A DNA stretch of 64,000 bases from Vibrio owensii CAIM 1854 = LMG 25443 (GCF_000817815.1 NZ_JPRD01000049.1:121817-185816); one strand, 5' to 3'. Positions 9,464 to 18,041 are shown, counted from the stretch's first letter. Notes: generated by a model not told the origin, from the sequence alone. Program-made: numbers and translations.

Positions 9464-9548
9464 GGTTCCTTCCAATATGAATCGTATTAATGCTTAAAAG
9501 CTAACACTAAAAGAGAACGTTTTGCAGAGCATGGATTGTATAAGAATG

Positions 9549-9578
9549 TAAAAAATCCCCGATACGAGATCGGGGATT
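9549..9578 (-). terminator. Terminator of the alcohol dehydrogenase gene
   Basis: AATCCCCGAT pairs with ATCGGGGATT around a 5-nt loop. Read on the minus strand the stem runs into six T residues, so it ends the transcript of the yiaY-like gene. Confidence 0.88.
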
Positions 9579-9612
9579 GAATTAAGGCTAGAGAATTGTT
9601 TATGTAGCGAGA

Positions 9613-10761
9613 TTACATCGCTTCTTCGAAGATCTTAGAGATTTCTTCGTGAGTTGCTTGTTTAGGGTTAGTGAAACCACAAGCGTCTTTCAGTGCGTTG
9701 TCTGCTAGTGTTGGGATGTCTTCTAGTTTCGCACCAAGCTCTTTGATACCTGCTGGGATACCCACATCTTTCGCTAGAGTAACGATAGCGTCGATTGCTG
9801 CCGCTGCACCTGCTTCAGCAGACATGCCTTCTACGTTTACACCCATTGCTTTTGCTACATCACGTAGACGCTCAGGACATACTTGCGCGTTGTAGCGCTG
9901 TACGTGAGGTAGAAGAATCGCGTTACAAACACCGTGTGGAAGGTCGTAGAAACCACCTAGCTGGTGTGCCATTGCGTGTACGTAACCTAGAGACGCGTTG
10001 TTGAACGCCATACCCGCCATGAACTGTGCGTATGCCATTTGTTCACGAGCTTCTAGATCTTCACCGTTTTTCACTGCTGTGCGTAGGTACGCTTGGATAA
10101 GCTCAATCGCTTTGATTGCTACCGCATCAGTGATTGGTGTTGCCGCGATAGATACGTAAGCTTCAATCGCGTGAGTTAGGGCATCCATACCTGTTGCCGC
10201 AGTTAGCGAAGCAGGTTTAGCTAGCATTAGCTCTGGATCGTTTACTGAGATAAGCGGTGTTGTGTGCTTATCAACGATAGCCATCTTGATGTGACGCTCT
10301 TCGTCAGTGATGATGCAGAAACGCGTCATTTCAGATGCAGTACCCGCAGTCGTGTTGATTGCGATAAGTGGCATCATTGGTTTTGCAGACTGGTCTACGC
10401 CTTCGTAATCTGCAATTTTGCCGCCGTTAGAAGCCACAAGCGCGATACCTTTCGCACAGTCGTGTGGTGAACCGCCGCCTAGAGAGATAACGAAGTCACA
10501 TTCGTTATCAGTAAGAAGTGCTAAGCCGTCGTTAACGTTGCTGATAGTAGGGTTTGGTTGAGTGCCATCGAACACAACAGTTGCTACGTCGCGTTCTGTT
10601 AGTAGATCTTGAACCTGCTTTACTACACCGATTTGGTTAAGAATCTTATCCGTAACAATCAAACCTTTTTTAAAGCCTTGAGATTGGATGCTGTCTGCTG
10701 CGTCTTTCAAACAACCAGCGCCCATTAGGTTTACAGTAGGGATAAAAAATGCACTTGTCAT
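9613..10761 (-). CDS. yiaY: Iron-containing alcohol dehydrogenase, YiaY-like
   Basis: A 382-residue group III (iron-activated) alcohol dehydrogenase, the same length as E. coli YiaY and closely similar throughout by recall. The NAD-binding segment GGGSPHDCAKG is in the N-terminal half. Iron ligands are visible as Asp and His of TGMDALTHAIEAY and the two His of the HAMAHQLGGFYDLPHG segment. Members reduce aldehydes or oxidise short primary alcohols, and some are reported to act on L-threonine or 1,2-diols. It is cytoplasmic and monocistronic, with its own terminator and a palindrome upstream that may bind a regulator. Confidence 0.93.
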   Translation of the reverse strand: MTSAFFIPTVNLMGAGCLKDAADSIQSQGFKKGLIVTDKILNQIGVVKQVQDLLTERDVATVVFDGTQPNPTISNVNDGLALLTDNECDFVISLGGGSPHDCAKGIALVASNGGKIADYEGVDQSAKPMMPLIAINTTAGTASEMTRFCIITDEERHIKMAIVDKHTTPLISVNDPELMLAKPASLTAATGMDALTHAIEAYVSIAATPITDAVAIKAIELIQAYLRTAVKNGEDLEAREQMAYAQFMAGMAFNNASLGYVHAMAHQLGGFYDLPHGVCNAILLPHVQRYNAQVCPERLRDVAKAMGVNVEGMSAEAGAAAAIDAIVTLAKDVGIPAGIKELGAKLEDIPTLADNALKDACGFTNPKQATHEEISKIFEEAM

Positions 10762-10903
10762 ATAACATTGCTCCGTCGTTATTTTTAATAATCTTTCTTA
10801 ATCTGTCATTTACTCTTGCATACCTGACGAAGTTTCCTATTTGATCTAGCGCAATTTTACCCCCTAAGTAGTAGTGCTAAGAGTTAAAGTGTGAAATGGA
10901 TCT

Positions 10904-10928
10904 TGTTGCACACCCTGTTGGTGCAACA
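10904..10928. promoter_or_regulatory. Palindrome in the 334-base yiaY/elbB intergenic region
   Basis: TGTTGCAC (10904-10911) and GTGCAACA (10921-10928) form a perfect 8-bp inverted repeat with a 9-base spacer, 143 bases upstream of the yiaY start. It could be an operator or a cruciform; no T run follows. Apart from this and the terminator at 11029-11063 I see nothing else in 10762-11095. Confidence 0.4.
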
Positions 10929-11023
10929 TTAAAGCAACAGATAGGAAATGATTTATTTATTACGCAAACGATTGGTAAAAATAACAAGTTTCGTACGGTT
11001 TATCTCTCAATTAGACTAAAGTA

Positions 11024-11063
11024 TAAAAAATCCCCATTAATATGTAGTCTATCAATGGGGATT
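11024..11063 (-). terminator. Terminator of elbB
   Basis: AATCCCCATT (11029-11038) pairs with AATGGGGATT (11054-11063). On the minus strand it is followed by six T residues, 33 bases past the elbB stop. Confidence 0.85.
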
Positions 11064-11095
11064 GGAATGGTGTGTTTTAAGCAAACGTTTTCTAT

Positions 11096-11746
11096 TTAGG
11101 TGATTTTAACTAACTTATCTACTAGTTTTTCAATGCCTGACGCGGCTTGGGAGATATTCTCCGCTAACATATAAGCTGGTGTTGAAAGCACGTTGTGTTT
11201 TTCATCGAAATGGATTTCATCCACCTGACAATTGACGTGCTCGCCCCCCATATGACCGAATGCTGCTGCAGTGGCTTCATCGTTACCAATGGTGCCTTTT
11301 ACACCTTGATCGTAAATCATCGGGATAATAGTTGGTGCGATGCATAAATACCCTGCAGGTTTGCCCGCTTGAGCGAATGCACGACACGCTTGGGCAACGT
11401 GAGTATTAATCGAACACTCCGCACCCGAAACGGCGAAGTCGGTTAAGTTTTTCGCGGCACCAAATCCACCTGGAAGTAGTAGGGCATCGTATTCATCAAC
11501 GTTAAGTTTGGCGACATCGTCAATGTTTCCGCGAGCGATACGAGCTGATTCGATCAAGACGTTGCGTGTTTCATCCATTTCGTCACCAGTTAGGTGGTTG
11601 ATGACGTGGAGTTGGTTAATGTTAGGTGCAAAGCAGTGCCAAGTTGCACCTGCCTTCTCGATGGCGTAGAGCGCCAATACTGCTTCGTGGATCTCAGAAC
11701 CGTCGTAAACGCCTGAACCACTTAAAATGACTGCGACTTTTTTCAT
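11096..11746 (-). CDS. elbB: ElbB, DJ-1/PfpI-family glyoxalase-like protein
   Basis: A 216-residue class I glutamine amidotransferase-like protein of the ElbB branch, which has been linked to isoprenoid output and shows weak glyoxalase activity in E. coli. The start MKKVAVILSGSGVYDGSEIHE, with its Glu, and the nucleophile-elbow Cys in AGYLCIAPTIIP are both intact. A Shine-Dalgarno AAAGGA lies 9 bases before the ATG. It is preceded, 12 bases upstream on the same strand, by a 48-residue acidic protein gene with its own strong ribosome site, so the two are probably cotranscribed. Confidence 0.92.
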   Translation of the reverse strand: MKKVAVILSGSGVYDGSEIHEAVLALYAIEKAGATWHCFAPNINQLHVINHLTGDEMDETRNVLIESARIARGNIDDVAKLNVDEYDALLLPGGFGAAKNLTDFAVSGAECSINTHVAQACRAFAQAGKPAGYLCIAPTIIPMIYDQGVKGTIGNDEATAAAFGHMGGEHVNCQVDEIHFDEKHNVLSTPAYMLAENISQAASGIEKLVDKLVKIT

Positions 11747-11758
11747 GATTGGATTCCT

Positions 11759-11905
11759 TTACTCTGAACGTTCCTTAGATTGTTCTTCACTATCTAGACC
11801 ATGCGTTTCCGAATGTGTTTCAACGTTTTCACTCTCGTCGTCTTCTTCATAGTAGCGCACAACAAAGGGTGTCAGCATGACACTCGAAGGCAGAAAATGT
11901 TTCAT
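11759..11905 (-). CDS. Small acidic protein (48 aa) upstream of elbB
   Basis: A short reading frame with a good Shine-Dalgarno, GGAG 5 bases before the ATG at 11905, ends 12 bases before the elbB start. The product begins MKHFLPSSVMLTPFVVRYY and continues with an acidic tail that is about one third Glu and Asp (YYEEDDESENVETHSE). It has no signal peptide, membrane segment or cysteines. Operon placement and ribosome site argue for a real gene; function is unknown. The terminal VVRYYEEDDE could be an interaction peptide, but that is speculation. Confidence 0.65.
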   Translation of the reverse strand: MKHFLPSSVMLTPFVVRYYEEDDESENVETHSETHGLDSEEQSKERSE

Positions 11906-12034
11906 ATCGACTCCAACCGCTTAATAGAGTGGTTTTTATACCGATTTTGGAAAAAGAGTACGTTGAAGCGGATCATTTTTGAGTTAAGCTGCAGTTTCCT
12001 TTGGCATTCATGAGCAGTAGGTCACATAGATAAC

Positions 12035-12937
12035 ATGCAATCCTATCAGTTTCGTTTCACCCTTTATGGTTGTATCGCCATTCTCTCTTGGAGCTGTTTG
12101 TTAGGCATCGCAAGATTGGTTACAGAAAGTTTGGGACCCGTGGGTGGATCAGCCATGCTGTATTCTCTGAGCTCCATTTTTCTGTTGATTGTGGTTGGCA
12201 TCCCAAAACTGTCGTATTTCTCACCCAAGTATTTAGTTCTGGGTGGAGCGATGTTTGTTTGCTACGAGATATTCCTCGCGCTGGCATTGGGCTACTCCAA
12301 TTCTCGTTCTCAGGCGATTGAAGTTTCCATCGTCAATTATCTATGGCCGGCACTAACCGTTTTGTTTGCGGTATTGGGCAGTAACAAAAAGCCGAACTGG
12401 TTACTGTACCCGGCAGTTATGTTGGCATTCATTGGTGTCGCGTGGACGGTCAGTGGTGATAGCGGTTTATCACCGACGCAGTTAGTGGCGAACATCAGTA
12501 GCAATCCGATTGTTTACTTCATGGCATTTGCAGGCGCAGTCATCTGGGCTGTGTATTGCAATCTGACTCAAAGACAACAATCGAAGCACAACGCGATTAC
12601 TTTGTTTTTTATCGCGACAGCCATCTCTTTGTGGATCAAATACGCCTTTACTGATGAGCCGCCAATGGCATTCAGCTGGCAAGCGATGGGGTACTTAGTG
12701 GCTTCTGCAGCTTTAATGGCGGGTGGTTACGGATTGTGGAACATCGCGATTGTGGGCGGCAATATGGTGTTTCTCGCAACCTTGTCTTACTTTACGCCGA
12801 TTTTTTCTGCTCTGTTTTCCTCTCTTATTCTAGGCGTCACTCTAAGCCACAGCTTCTGGCAAGGAGTCGTAATGGTAACGGTTGGTTCGCTGATGTGTTG
12901 GCTGGTCACCAAAGAGAAGCGCGAAGCGGCGGGATGA
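12035..12937 (+). CDS. yddG: Aromatic amino acid exporter YddG (DMT/EamA superfamily)
   Basis: A 300-residue inner-membrane protein with ten predicted membrane helices in two EamA halves. It matches E. coli YddG along its length, including ESLGPVGGSAMLYSLS, ALGYSNSRSQAIEVSIVNYLWPALT, AVYCNLT and SYFTPIFSALFSSLILG. YddG exports aromatic amino acids, and in some enterics it has been tied to methyl viologen efflux. The ribosome site is weak (AGG well upstream of the ATG). The gene is divergent from elbB, and a bidirectional terminator follows. Aromatic amino acid export fits with phhAB 5 kb downstream, though the genes are not linked in an operon. Confidence 0.9.
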   Translation: MQSYQFRFTLYGCIAILSWSCLLGIARLVTESLGPVGGSAMLYSLSSIFLLIVVGIPKLSYFSPKYLVLGGAMFVCYEIFLALALGYSNSRSQAIEVSIVNYLWPALTVLFAVLGSNKKPNWLLYPAVMLAFIGVAWTVSGDSGLSPTQLVANISSNPIVYFMAFAGAVIWAVYCNLTQRQQSKHNAITLFFIATAISLWIKYAFTDEPPMAFSWQAMGYLVASAALMAGGYGLWNIAIVGGNMVFLATLSYFTPIFSALFSSLILGVTLSHSFWQGVVMVTVGSLMCWLVTKEKREAAG

Positions 12938-12999
12938 ACGCTGGTATAGAAATATGTAGAGCACGCTTGAGTGTCTTTCAGGTTCAAATCAAAGCAAGA

Positions 13000-13027
13000 A
13001 AAAAGCTCCCGAGATTGGGAGCTTTTC
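13000..13027. terminator. Bidirectional terminator between yddG and the CDF gene
   Basis: AAAAGCTCCC pairs with GGGAGCTTTT around a 6-nt loop. Both arms end in A/T runs, so it can serve both convergent genes. Confidence 0.88.
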
Positions 13028-13058
13028 TTTTGAGTTCTAATGATTGTTTGGTGGCGCT

Positions 13059-13952
13059 CTAATAAGCGACGTTCAAGTGCAGTTGAAGCTTGAATCTGTG
13101 CTTCGATAGTCGCTTAGTAAGCTGCTTACGAGTGTGTTCTAGCGTATCAAGCTCTAGCGTGTCGTCATCCACATGCACGTCCACATTTACTCGCAGTTCT
13201 TGACCAACTTTAGTTACGCCAGCCAGTTTCAATTGGTGCTCAGTCACTTTTTCAATCTCAAGAACGTCTTTACCAACGCTCTGACACAACTCTTTGCTTG
13301 GTGTCATCATTAACAGTTCGCGTAGGGCACCAACTAGCATATCAAATGGTACTTTAAGGAAGTAGAAGCCCATCAAGACCATCATCATAGGGTCTGCATA
13401 GACCGCGTAGTGTGCGTATGGTGTTAGCGATACTAGCCATGCAGCGATAAAACCAACCGTTACTGCCACGCTTAACAACGTATCCATTTGCCATTGTTTT
13501 TTCTCGGCTTCGATCAAACCTGATGAGAAACGACGACTTTTCTTCGCCATAAACCACCAAGCGTAACCACAACCAATCACGTTAACGACACCGAAGATGG
13601 TTGCGATGGAAGCGTCTACCTCACGACCGCCTGTCATCAACGCGGTTACCGCTGAAAATAATGAGAAAGAAACCACCACTAAAATAACAGCGGCTTTAAT
13701 AGCGATAACGATAGGTTCAAGTACAGCTTTGCCGAAAGGAAAAATAGATTTTGATGGCTTGCTGATGTAGTAAGAAGCTGCCAGTGACAATAAAGTTAAC
13801 AGCAGACTGACTAGAGAATAAACACCGTCAAAAACGATGACGATCGACCCAACAAGCAAGCCAAGTACCATCCCTCCAATTGCAAACCCAGATGCTAAAA
13901 GGGCTGAGAAGGTTAGGATACGGTTTTCGTTTTTGCTTGTCCTGTCACACAT
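13059..13952 (-). CDS. Cation diffusion facilitator-family transporter with altered metal site
   Basis: A 297-residue CDF-type membrane protein with about six transmembrane helices and a C-terminal cytoplasmic domain (about 215-297). CDF proteins exchange Zn, Fe, Mn or Co for protons. In E. coli FieF the transport site is Asp45, Asp49, His153 and Asp157. Here the matching positions appear to be Asp42, Ser46, Gln153 and Asp157 (FDGVYS and QWQMD), so two of four ligands are changed. The cytoplasmic dimer domain has a VHVDDDTLELD acidic stretch. The substrate may not be a typical divalent metal. The gene is monocistronic, with the promoter in 13953-14127. Confidence 0.85.
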   Translation of the reverse strand: MCDRTSKNENRILTFSALLASGFAIGGMVLGLLVGSIVIVFDGVYSLVSLLLTLLSLAASYYISKPSKSIFPFGKAVLEPIVIAIKAAVILVVVSFSLFSAVTALMTGGREVDASIATIFGVVNVIGCGYAWWFMAKKSRRFSSGLIEAEKKQWQMDTLLSVAVTVGFIAAWLVSLTPYAHYAVYADPMMMVLMGFYFLKVPFDMLVGALRELLMMTPSKELCQSVGKDVLEIEKVTEHQLKLAGVTKVGQELRVNVDVHVDDDTLELDTLEHTRKQLTKRLSKHRFKLQLHLNVAY

Positions 13953-14127
13953 AAAAGATGCCTTAAATTATTACACCCTTACATTCTTCTCCTTAGGGCA
14001 AATTTAAGCAAATGAAAACTGTGTGACATTTAAACGATAAAATGTTGGTTTTGAATTATGCTTTTATTTTTCAATGACTTAACATTAAATTTTGCTGTCA
14101 ATATAATTGACGCTCACTGCAATATGT

Positions 14128-15006
14128 TTAGAAGTCGAATAAATACTCGCTTAACTTATCGGCCAACCAACTCATTGCAGGGTGCTCTGTTTGTCCATTT
14201 GGTACGAACATACAGTAGTCTTCTTGCGTCAAACCATAGGTGTGTTTGATCACCGCAAGTTTCTGATGTCTCAAGTAATGTCGGATCAATGGCTCTGGTA
14301 ATACGCCCCATGCATCTTCTTCTAAAATAGTGTTCAGCATGTAGTCAAAACTGGAGAAGCCAATGTATCGAGTAGAAAAGGGTTGTAGCTCGGGGTTGTC
14401 TTTCTCATTCAAATACACCATCAAAGCTTGCATCTGGTTACGCAAATCTTCATCGGTGACGCGACGCATTTTGCTGAGTTGGTGATCGAAGCTACAGACC
14501 GACATCATACGAATTTTACCAAGTGGATTGTAAACGATGTGTGGGTCATCCACGCGCTCGTAATCAACACCAAATGCAAAATCGACCTGTTGAGTACTGA
14601 CCAAATTAGCTAAGTCACCACTGGAAGCGAGAATCAGGTTGAATGTGGTGGATGGGAAGCGATTGTTTAGAGTATGAGATAGCTCTTGCCACAGTTCGTC
14701 TGGCAGCGAGTCGTCACGTGCCACCCAGACCTCAGCGTTGAAGCCGTCAGAAACTTGAGCGCAGGTCTTTTTGATTCGTTGTGCGGTTACGAGCAGGTTT
14801 TCGCAGTCTTTGAAGATGGCTTTCCCCGCTTCCGAGAGCGTTAGTTGATTGCCTGTGCGAGTGAATAGCTCGACGTCTAAGTCTTTCTCAAGCGCTTTAA
14901 TTGCCATACTGAGTTTGGTGCGGTTGCAATCGAGTTGACGCGCAGCCTCCGATACGGAGCCATATTCGGCGATGGTACAAAAAGCTTCGACTTGAGTTAA
15001 GTTCAT
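14128..15006 (-). CDS. LysR-family transcriptional regulator
   Basis: A 292-residue LysR protein. The winged helix-turn-helix is at residues 1-60 (MNLTQVEAFCTIAEYGSVSEA, then a recognition helix with CNRTKLSMAIKALEKDL), followed by a periplasmic-binding-protein-like effector domain. The target is unknown. It is divergent from the methyltransferase gene, and the 204 bases between them contain the octanucleotide repeat, so autoregulation or control of the methyltransferase is possible by the usual LysR logic. Confidence 0.92.
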   Translation of the reverse strand: MNLTQVEAFCTIAEYGSVSEAARQLDCNRTKLSMAIKALEKDLDVELFTRTGNQLTLSEAGKAIFKDCENLLVTAQRIKKTCAQVSDGFNAEVWVARDDSLPDELWQELSHTLNNRFPSTTFNLILASSGDLANLVSTQQVDFAFGVDYERVDDPHIVYNPLGKIRMMSVCSFDHQLSKMRRVTDEDLRNQMQALMVYLNEKDNPELQPFSTRYIGFSSFDYMLNTILEEDAWGVLPEPLIRHYLRHQKLAVIKHTYGLTQEDYCMFVPNGQTEHPAMSWLADKLSEYLFDF

Positions 15007-15117
15007 GATTAAAAAAGACCTAAACTAAAAAGATGAGAATCGATAACGTAGATGAATGAGCGTACTGACGCTTAGAAAGATTATCGAAAAAAACACGGAT
15101 TCGCCAGATAAGTCTAT

Positions 15118-15165
15118 GGTGTTTTGGTGTTTTGGTGTTTTGGTGTTTTGGTGTTTTGGCGTTTT
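15118..15165 (+). repeat. Octanucleotide tandem repeat (GGTGTTTT)x5 + GGCGTTTT
   Basis: Five perfect copies of GGTGTTTT are followed by one copy with a single change (GGCGTTTT), 45 bases before the methyltransferase start and 112 bases from the LysR start. An 8-base unit is prone to slippage, and because it is not a multiple of three or of the helical repeat, gain or loss of units would change promoter spacing. Confidence 0.95.
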
Positions 15166-15210
15166 TGCGGTAATCTATGGGAGTTACAAGAAGTGAACAT
15201 GGAGGCCACG

Positions 15211-15786
15211 ATGGCACAAGATTGGGACGGCTTAGCAAAGAATTGGGAATCTAACCCAGCAACAGATCAATTTGCTCAGTCGGTGTTTGCACAGTTACAA
15301 CAGCTTACTCAGCTTGATGGCATTAAAGTATTGGATTTTGGATGTGGGACAGGGCAGTTAAGCCAACTGTTGTCGCCATCCGCAAAAGAGATTGTGGCGC
15401 TGGATGCATCTGAAGCCATGATTGAAGAGCTTGATAAGAAAGAGTTAGAGAATGTAGAACCAGTTGTTGACGCATTGACGCGTGGTCTAGTTGCTCAGCA
15501 CCCAGCATTCCGTGGTCAGTTTGACTTAGTCGTTGCTTCTTCAGTTCTGGCTTTTATCGAAGACTACGAAACGTCTCTAGAGATTGCTCACTCATTACTT
15601 AACGCTGGTGGTCACTTCGTGCATTTTGATTGGATCGCAGATTCAGCAAAAGAAGGCTTCACGCTAGCGAAATCAGAGAACGCACTCATCAAAGCAGGCT
15701 TTACTGAGGTAGAAACGAAGAAGGTCTTCGAAATCACGTCAGACGGTCACACAATGTCAGTATTAATGGGCGTAGGTCGCCGTTAA
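15211..15786 (+). CDS. Class I SAM-dependent methyltransferase
   Basis: A 191-residue small-molecule-type methyltransferase with the AdoMet-binding motif VLDFGCGTGQLS (motif I), acidic VALDAS (motif II), and a post-motif segment FDLVVASSVLAFIED. The substrate is unknown; the Methyltransf_11/25-like fold covers many metabolites. I chose the ATG at 15211, which has GGAGG (15201-15205) 5 bases upstream. An upstream frame through the tandem repeat gives a Trp/Phe/Val-rich extension that looks non-coding. The octanucleotide repeat lies just upstream in the leader or promoter. Confidence 0.88.
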   Translation: MAQDWDGLAKNWESNPATDQFAQSVFAQLQQLTQLDGIKVLDFGCGTGQLSQLLSPSAKEIVALDASEAMIEELDKKELENVEPVVDALTRGLVAQHPAFRGQFDLVVASSVLAFIEDYETSLEIAHSLLNAGGHFVHFDWIADSAKEGFTLAKSENALIKAGFTEVETKKVFEITSDGHTMSVLMGVGRR

Positions 15787-15805
15787 TCCCCGACAAAGAA
15801 CATAA

Positions 15806-15834
15806 GAAAAGCGAGCTATTTAGCTCGCTTTTTT
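15806..15834. terminator. Terminator between the methyltransferase and aacS genes
   Basis: AAAAGCGAGCTA pairs with TAGCTCGCTTTT around a TT loop, with a six-T tail on the plus strand and an A run that becomes T on the minus strand. Confidence 0.88.
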
Positions 15835-15849
15835 GCTTCCTTTGATTTG

Positions 15850-17820
15850 CTAGACAAACGTGAGTTGTCGAATTTCTTCTAAAACATCCGGGTTCGCAAT
15901 CGCACCTAAATTCTCGACTTCCTTACCATTTATAACTTGTTTGACCGCAAGTTCTACCAACTTTCCCGAGCGCGTTTTAGGAATATCGCTGATGGCGAAG
16001 ATTTGGCTTGGCACGTGCCTTGGCGAGCAGGACGTTTTGAGGCGCGACTTAATCTCTGATACTAATCCGTGATCTAACGTGACACCCGAAGCGGTCTGAA
16101 CAAACAGCCAAATTTGTTCGTTTCGCTCGATCTCTTTACCAACGGCAATGGAATCGACGATACCTTCAATGGCATTTACCTGCTGATAAATCTCCGCTGT
16201 GCCGATGCGCACACCGCCAGGATTCAACAATGCATCGCTACGACCGTAAAAAATAAACCCACCTTTGGCGCTGCGTTCGACATCATCACCGTGATGCCAG
16301 ATATCATCGAACTTGTCCCAGTACGCCTTGTGGTAGCGTTCCCCTGTATCGTTCCAAAAACCGACAGGGAAGTTAGGCATAGAGTTGGTGCAGGCGAGCT
16401 CACCACGTTGTTCATTGACGCTTTGACCTTGCGAGTCAAACACTTGAACATCAATCCCCAAGCCAGCGTACTGACATTCACCACGATAAACAGGCGAGAT
16501 AGGGTTGCCTAATACAAAGCAGCCACAGATGTCTGTTCCGCCTGAAATAGAAGCCAAGTGCAAATCCTGCTTGATGTGTTGATACACGTAATCAAACTGC
16601 TCTGGATAAAGCACTGAGCCCGTAGAGCATAGGGTTCTTAAAGCTGGGAGTGAGTAATCTTTGATAGGTGACATTCCGGCTTTTTCTATCGCCTCAAGAT
16701 ACTTAGCGGCAGTACCAAAGAGACTTATTTCTGCTCGCTGGACTAAATCCCATAATACGTGAGGTGCTGGGTAAACCGGGCTACCATCGAAAATCACCAA
16801 GCACGCGCCACTTGCTAGAGCAGATACGTGCCAGTTCCACATCATCCAACCACAAGTTGTGTAGTAAAAGACGCGGTCTTTAGGCTGAATATCTGAATGA
16901 AGTTGATGTTCTTTAAGATGATTAAGAATCGTACCGCCAACAGAATGCACGATACACTTAGGCTTGCCCGTCGTGCCAGAGGAATAAAGCACAAACAGCG
17001 GACTATTGAATTCCACGCGAGTGTAATGCAACGGAGCGGGGGAATACTGATTAATGATGTTTTGCCAATCGTGAGTACAAACATCGCATTCGAACACATG
17101 CGGTTTGAGGTAACCGATCTGGCACACTTGTTTCAGTCCATCAAGATGATCCGCGATGTGGTGGTTCTTCTCCGACATATCGAAGGTTTTGCCATTAAAG
17201 GTATAACCATCGCAGGTAAAGAGAACCTTTGGCTTCACTTGCCCGAAGCGCTCAATAACGCTTTCTACGCCAAAATCAGGGGAGGTGGACGTCCAAGTCG
17301 CGCCTAAGCTGGTGGTAGCAAGCATTGCAATAACGGTTTGTGGCATATGTGGTAAATAACCTGCAACCACATCACCTTGCTTGATGCCACATTCGACTAA
17401 CCATTGCTGAACGCTCGAGACCTCATCACAAAGCTGTTTCCATGTGTAAATCTGTTTGTCACCGCGCTCGTTTTCAAACCAAATTGCCAGCTCATCCGCT
17501 TGTTGCTCTGACAAACTGAGCAAGTTCTCTGCGTAGTTAACTTGAGCTTGAGGGAACCACACGGCATCTCGATTTTGCATTGGTGATTGCCAACGGCTTT
17601 CACCTTGCGCTTTAACGGTATCGCCTTGCGTGCCAATTAGGTCGCAAAACTGCCAAACCTCTTTCCAGAAATACTCATTATGCTCCAAAGACCATTGGTG
17701 CAAATCAGAGTAGTTTTTGAGCTCGAAACCCTGCCGATTAATGTGCTCGATAAACTGCGTGATATTGGCTTGCTCGATTCGATCTTCCGTCGGCTGCCAG
17801 ACTTTGTTGCTCTCGCGCAT
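15850..17820 (-). CDS. aacS: Acetoacetyl-CoA synthetase
   Basis: A 656-residue ANL-superfamily adenylating enzyme, the size of acetoacetate-CoA ligases and longer than generic acyl-CoA ligases. The P-loop-like motif YSSGTTGKPKCIVHS, the A5-type motif SGGTDICGCF, and the C-terminal lysine region KTRSGKLVELAVKQ are intact. It converts acetoacetate, ATP and CoA to acetoacetyl-CoA, so it completes leucine and ketone-body use together with the thiolase and liu genes at 56-63 kb. Start: MRESNKVW has GAGGGAG immediately upstream. It is monocistronic and divergent from phhA. No LiuR-type box is evident in front of it. Confidence 0.93.
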   Translation of the reverse strand: MRESNKVWQPTEDRIEQANITQFIEHINRQGFELKNYSDLHQWSLEHNEYFWKEVWQFCDLIGTQGDTVKAQGESRWQSPMQNRDAVWFPQAQVNYAENLLSLSEQQADELAIWFENERGDKQIYTWKQLCDEVSSVQQWLVECGIKQGDVVAGYLPHMPQTVIAMLATTSLGATWTSTSPDFGVESVIERFGQVKPKVLFTCDGYTFNGKTFDMSEKNHHIADHLDGLKQVCQIGYLKPHVFECDVCTHDWQNIINQYSPAPLHYTRVEFNSPLFVLYSSGTTGKPKCIVHSVGGTILNHLKEHQLHSDIQPKDRVFYYTTCGWMMWNWHVSALASGACLVIFDGSPVYPAPHVLWDLVQRAEISLFGTAAKYLEAIEKAGMSPIKDYSLPALRTLCSTGSVLYPEQFDYVYQHIKQDLHLASISGGTDICGCFVLGNPISPVYRGECQYAGLGIDVQVFDSQGQSVNEQRGELACTNSMPNFPVGFWNDTGERYHKAYWDKFDDIWHHGDDVERSAKGGFIFYGRSDALLNPGGVRIGTAEIYQQVNAIEGIVDSIAVGKEIERNEQIWLFVQTASGVTLDHGLVSEIKSRLKTSCSPRHVPSQIFAISDIPKTRSGKLVELAVKQVINGKEVENLGAIANPDVLEEIRQLTFV

Positions 17821-17931
17821 AGCTCCCTCTATAACAAAGTTTTAACGTTTTTAGTCTGAGGTGAACCAGAAATAAAGTCAAACTCGTTGGAGAAACTGGC
17901 TCCTTATGTATATCAATGCGTTAGGTGTCAA

Positions 17932-17949
17932 TGTAAAGAAAATGTTACA
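17932..17949 (+). promoter_or_regulatory. TyrR/PhhR-type box upstream of phhA
   Basis: TGTAAA-N6-GTTACA matches the TyrR box consensus (TGTAAA-N6-TTTACA) at 11 of 12 positions. It is flanked by AGGTGT and ACACCT, extending the dyad symmetry. It lies 93 bases before the phhA start, in the aacS-phhA divergent region. Confidence 0.7.
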
Positions 17950-18012
17950 CCTGAATTTTGAGTGGAAAATGGTCAGGGGATTGGAAGGACAAAAGAGTGT
18001 AGATAGGCTTAA

Positions 18013-18030
18013 TGTAAAGGATTTGTTAAC
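18013..18030 (+). promoter_or_regulatory. Second, weaker TyrR-type box
   Basis: TGTAAA-N6-GTTAAC has a perfect left half and a degenerate right half (9 of 12). It sits directly before the phhA Shine-Dalgarno, 81 bases from the stronger box, as in paired strong/weak TyrR boxes. Confidence 0.5.
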
Positions 18031-18041
18031 GGAGATGTGCA

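Noticed and set aside
10896..11099. 67-residue plus-strand frame between yiaY and elbB
   Set aside because: It runs through the elbB terminator, has no ribosome site and no protein-like composition.
11801..12013. 70-residue plus-strand frame before yddG
   Set aside because: It is antisense to the better supported 48-residue gene and has no Shine-Dalgarno.
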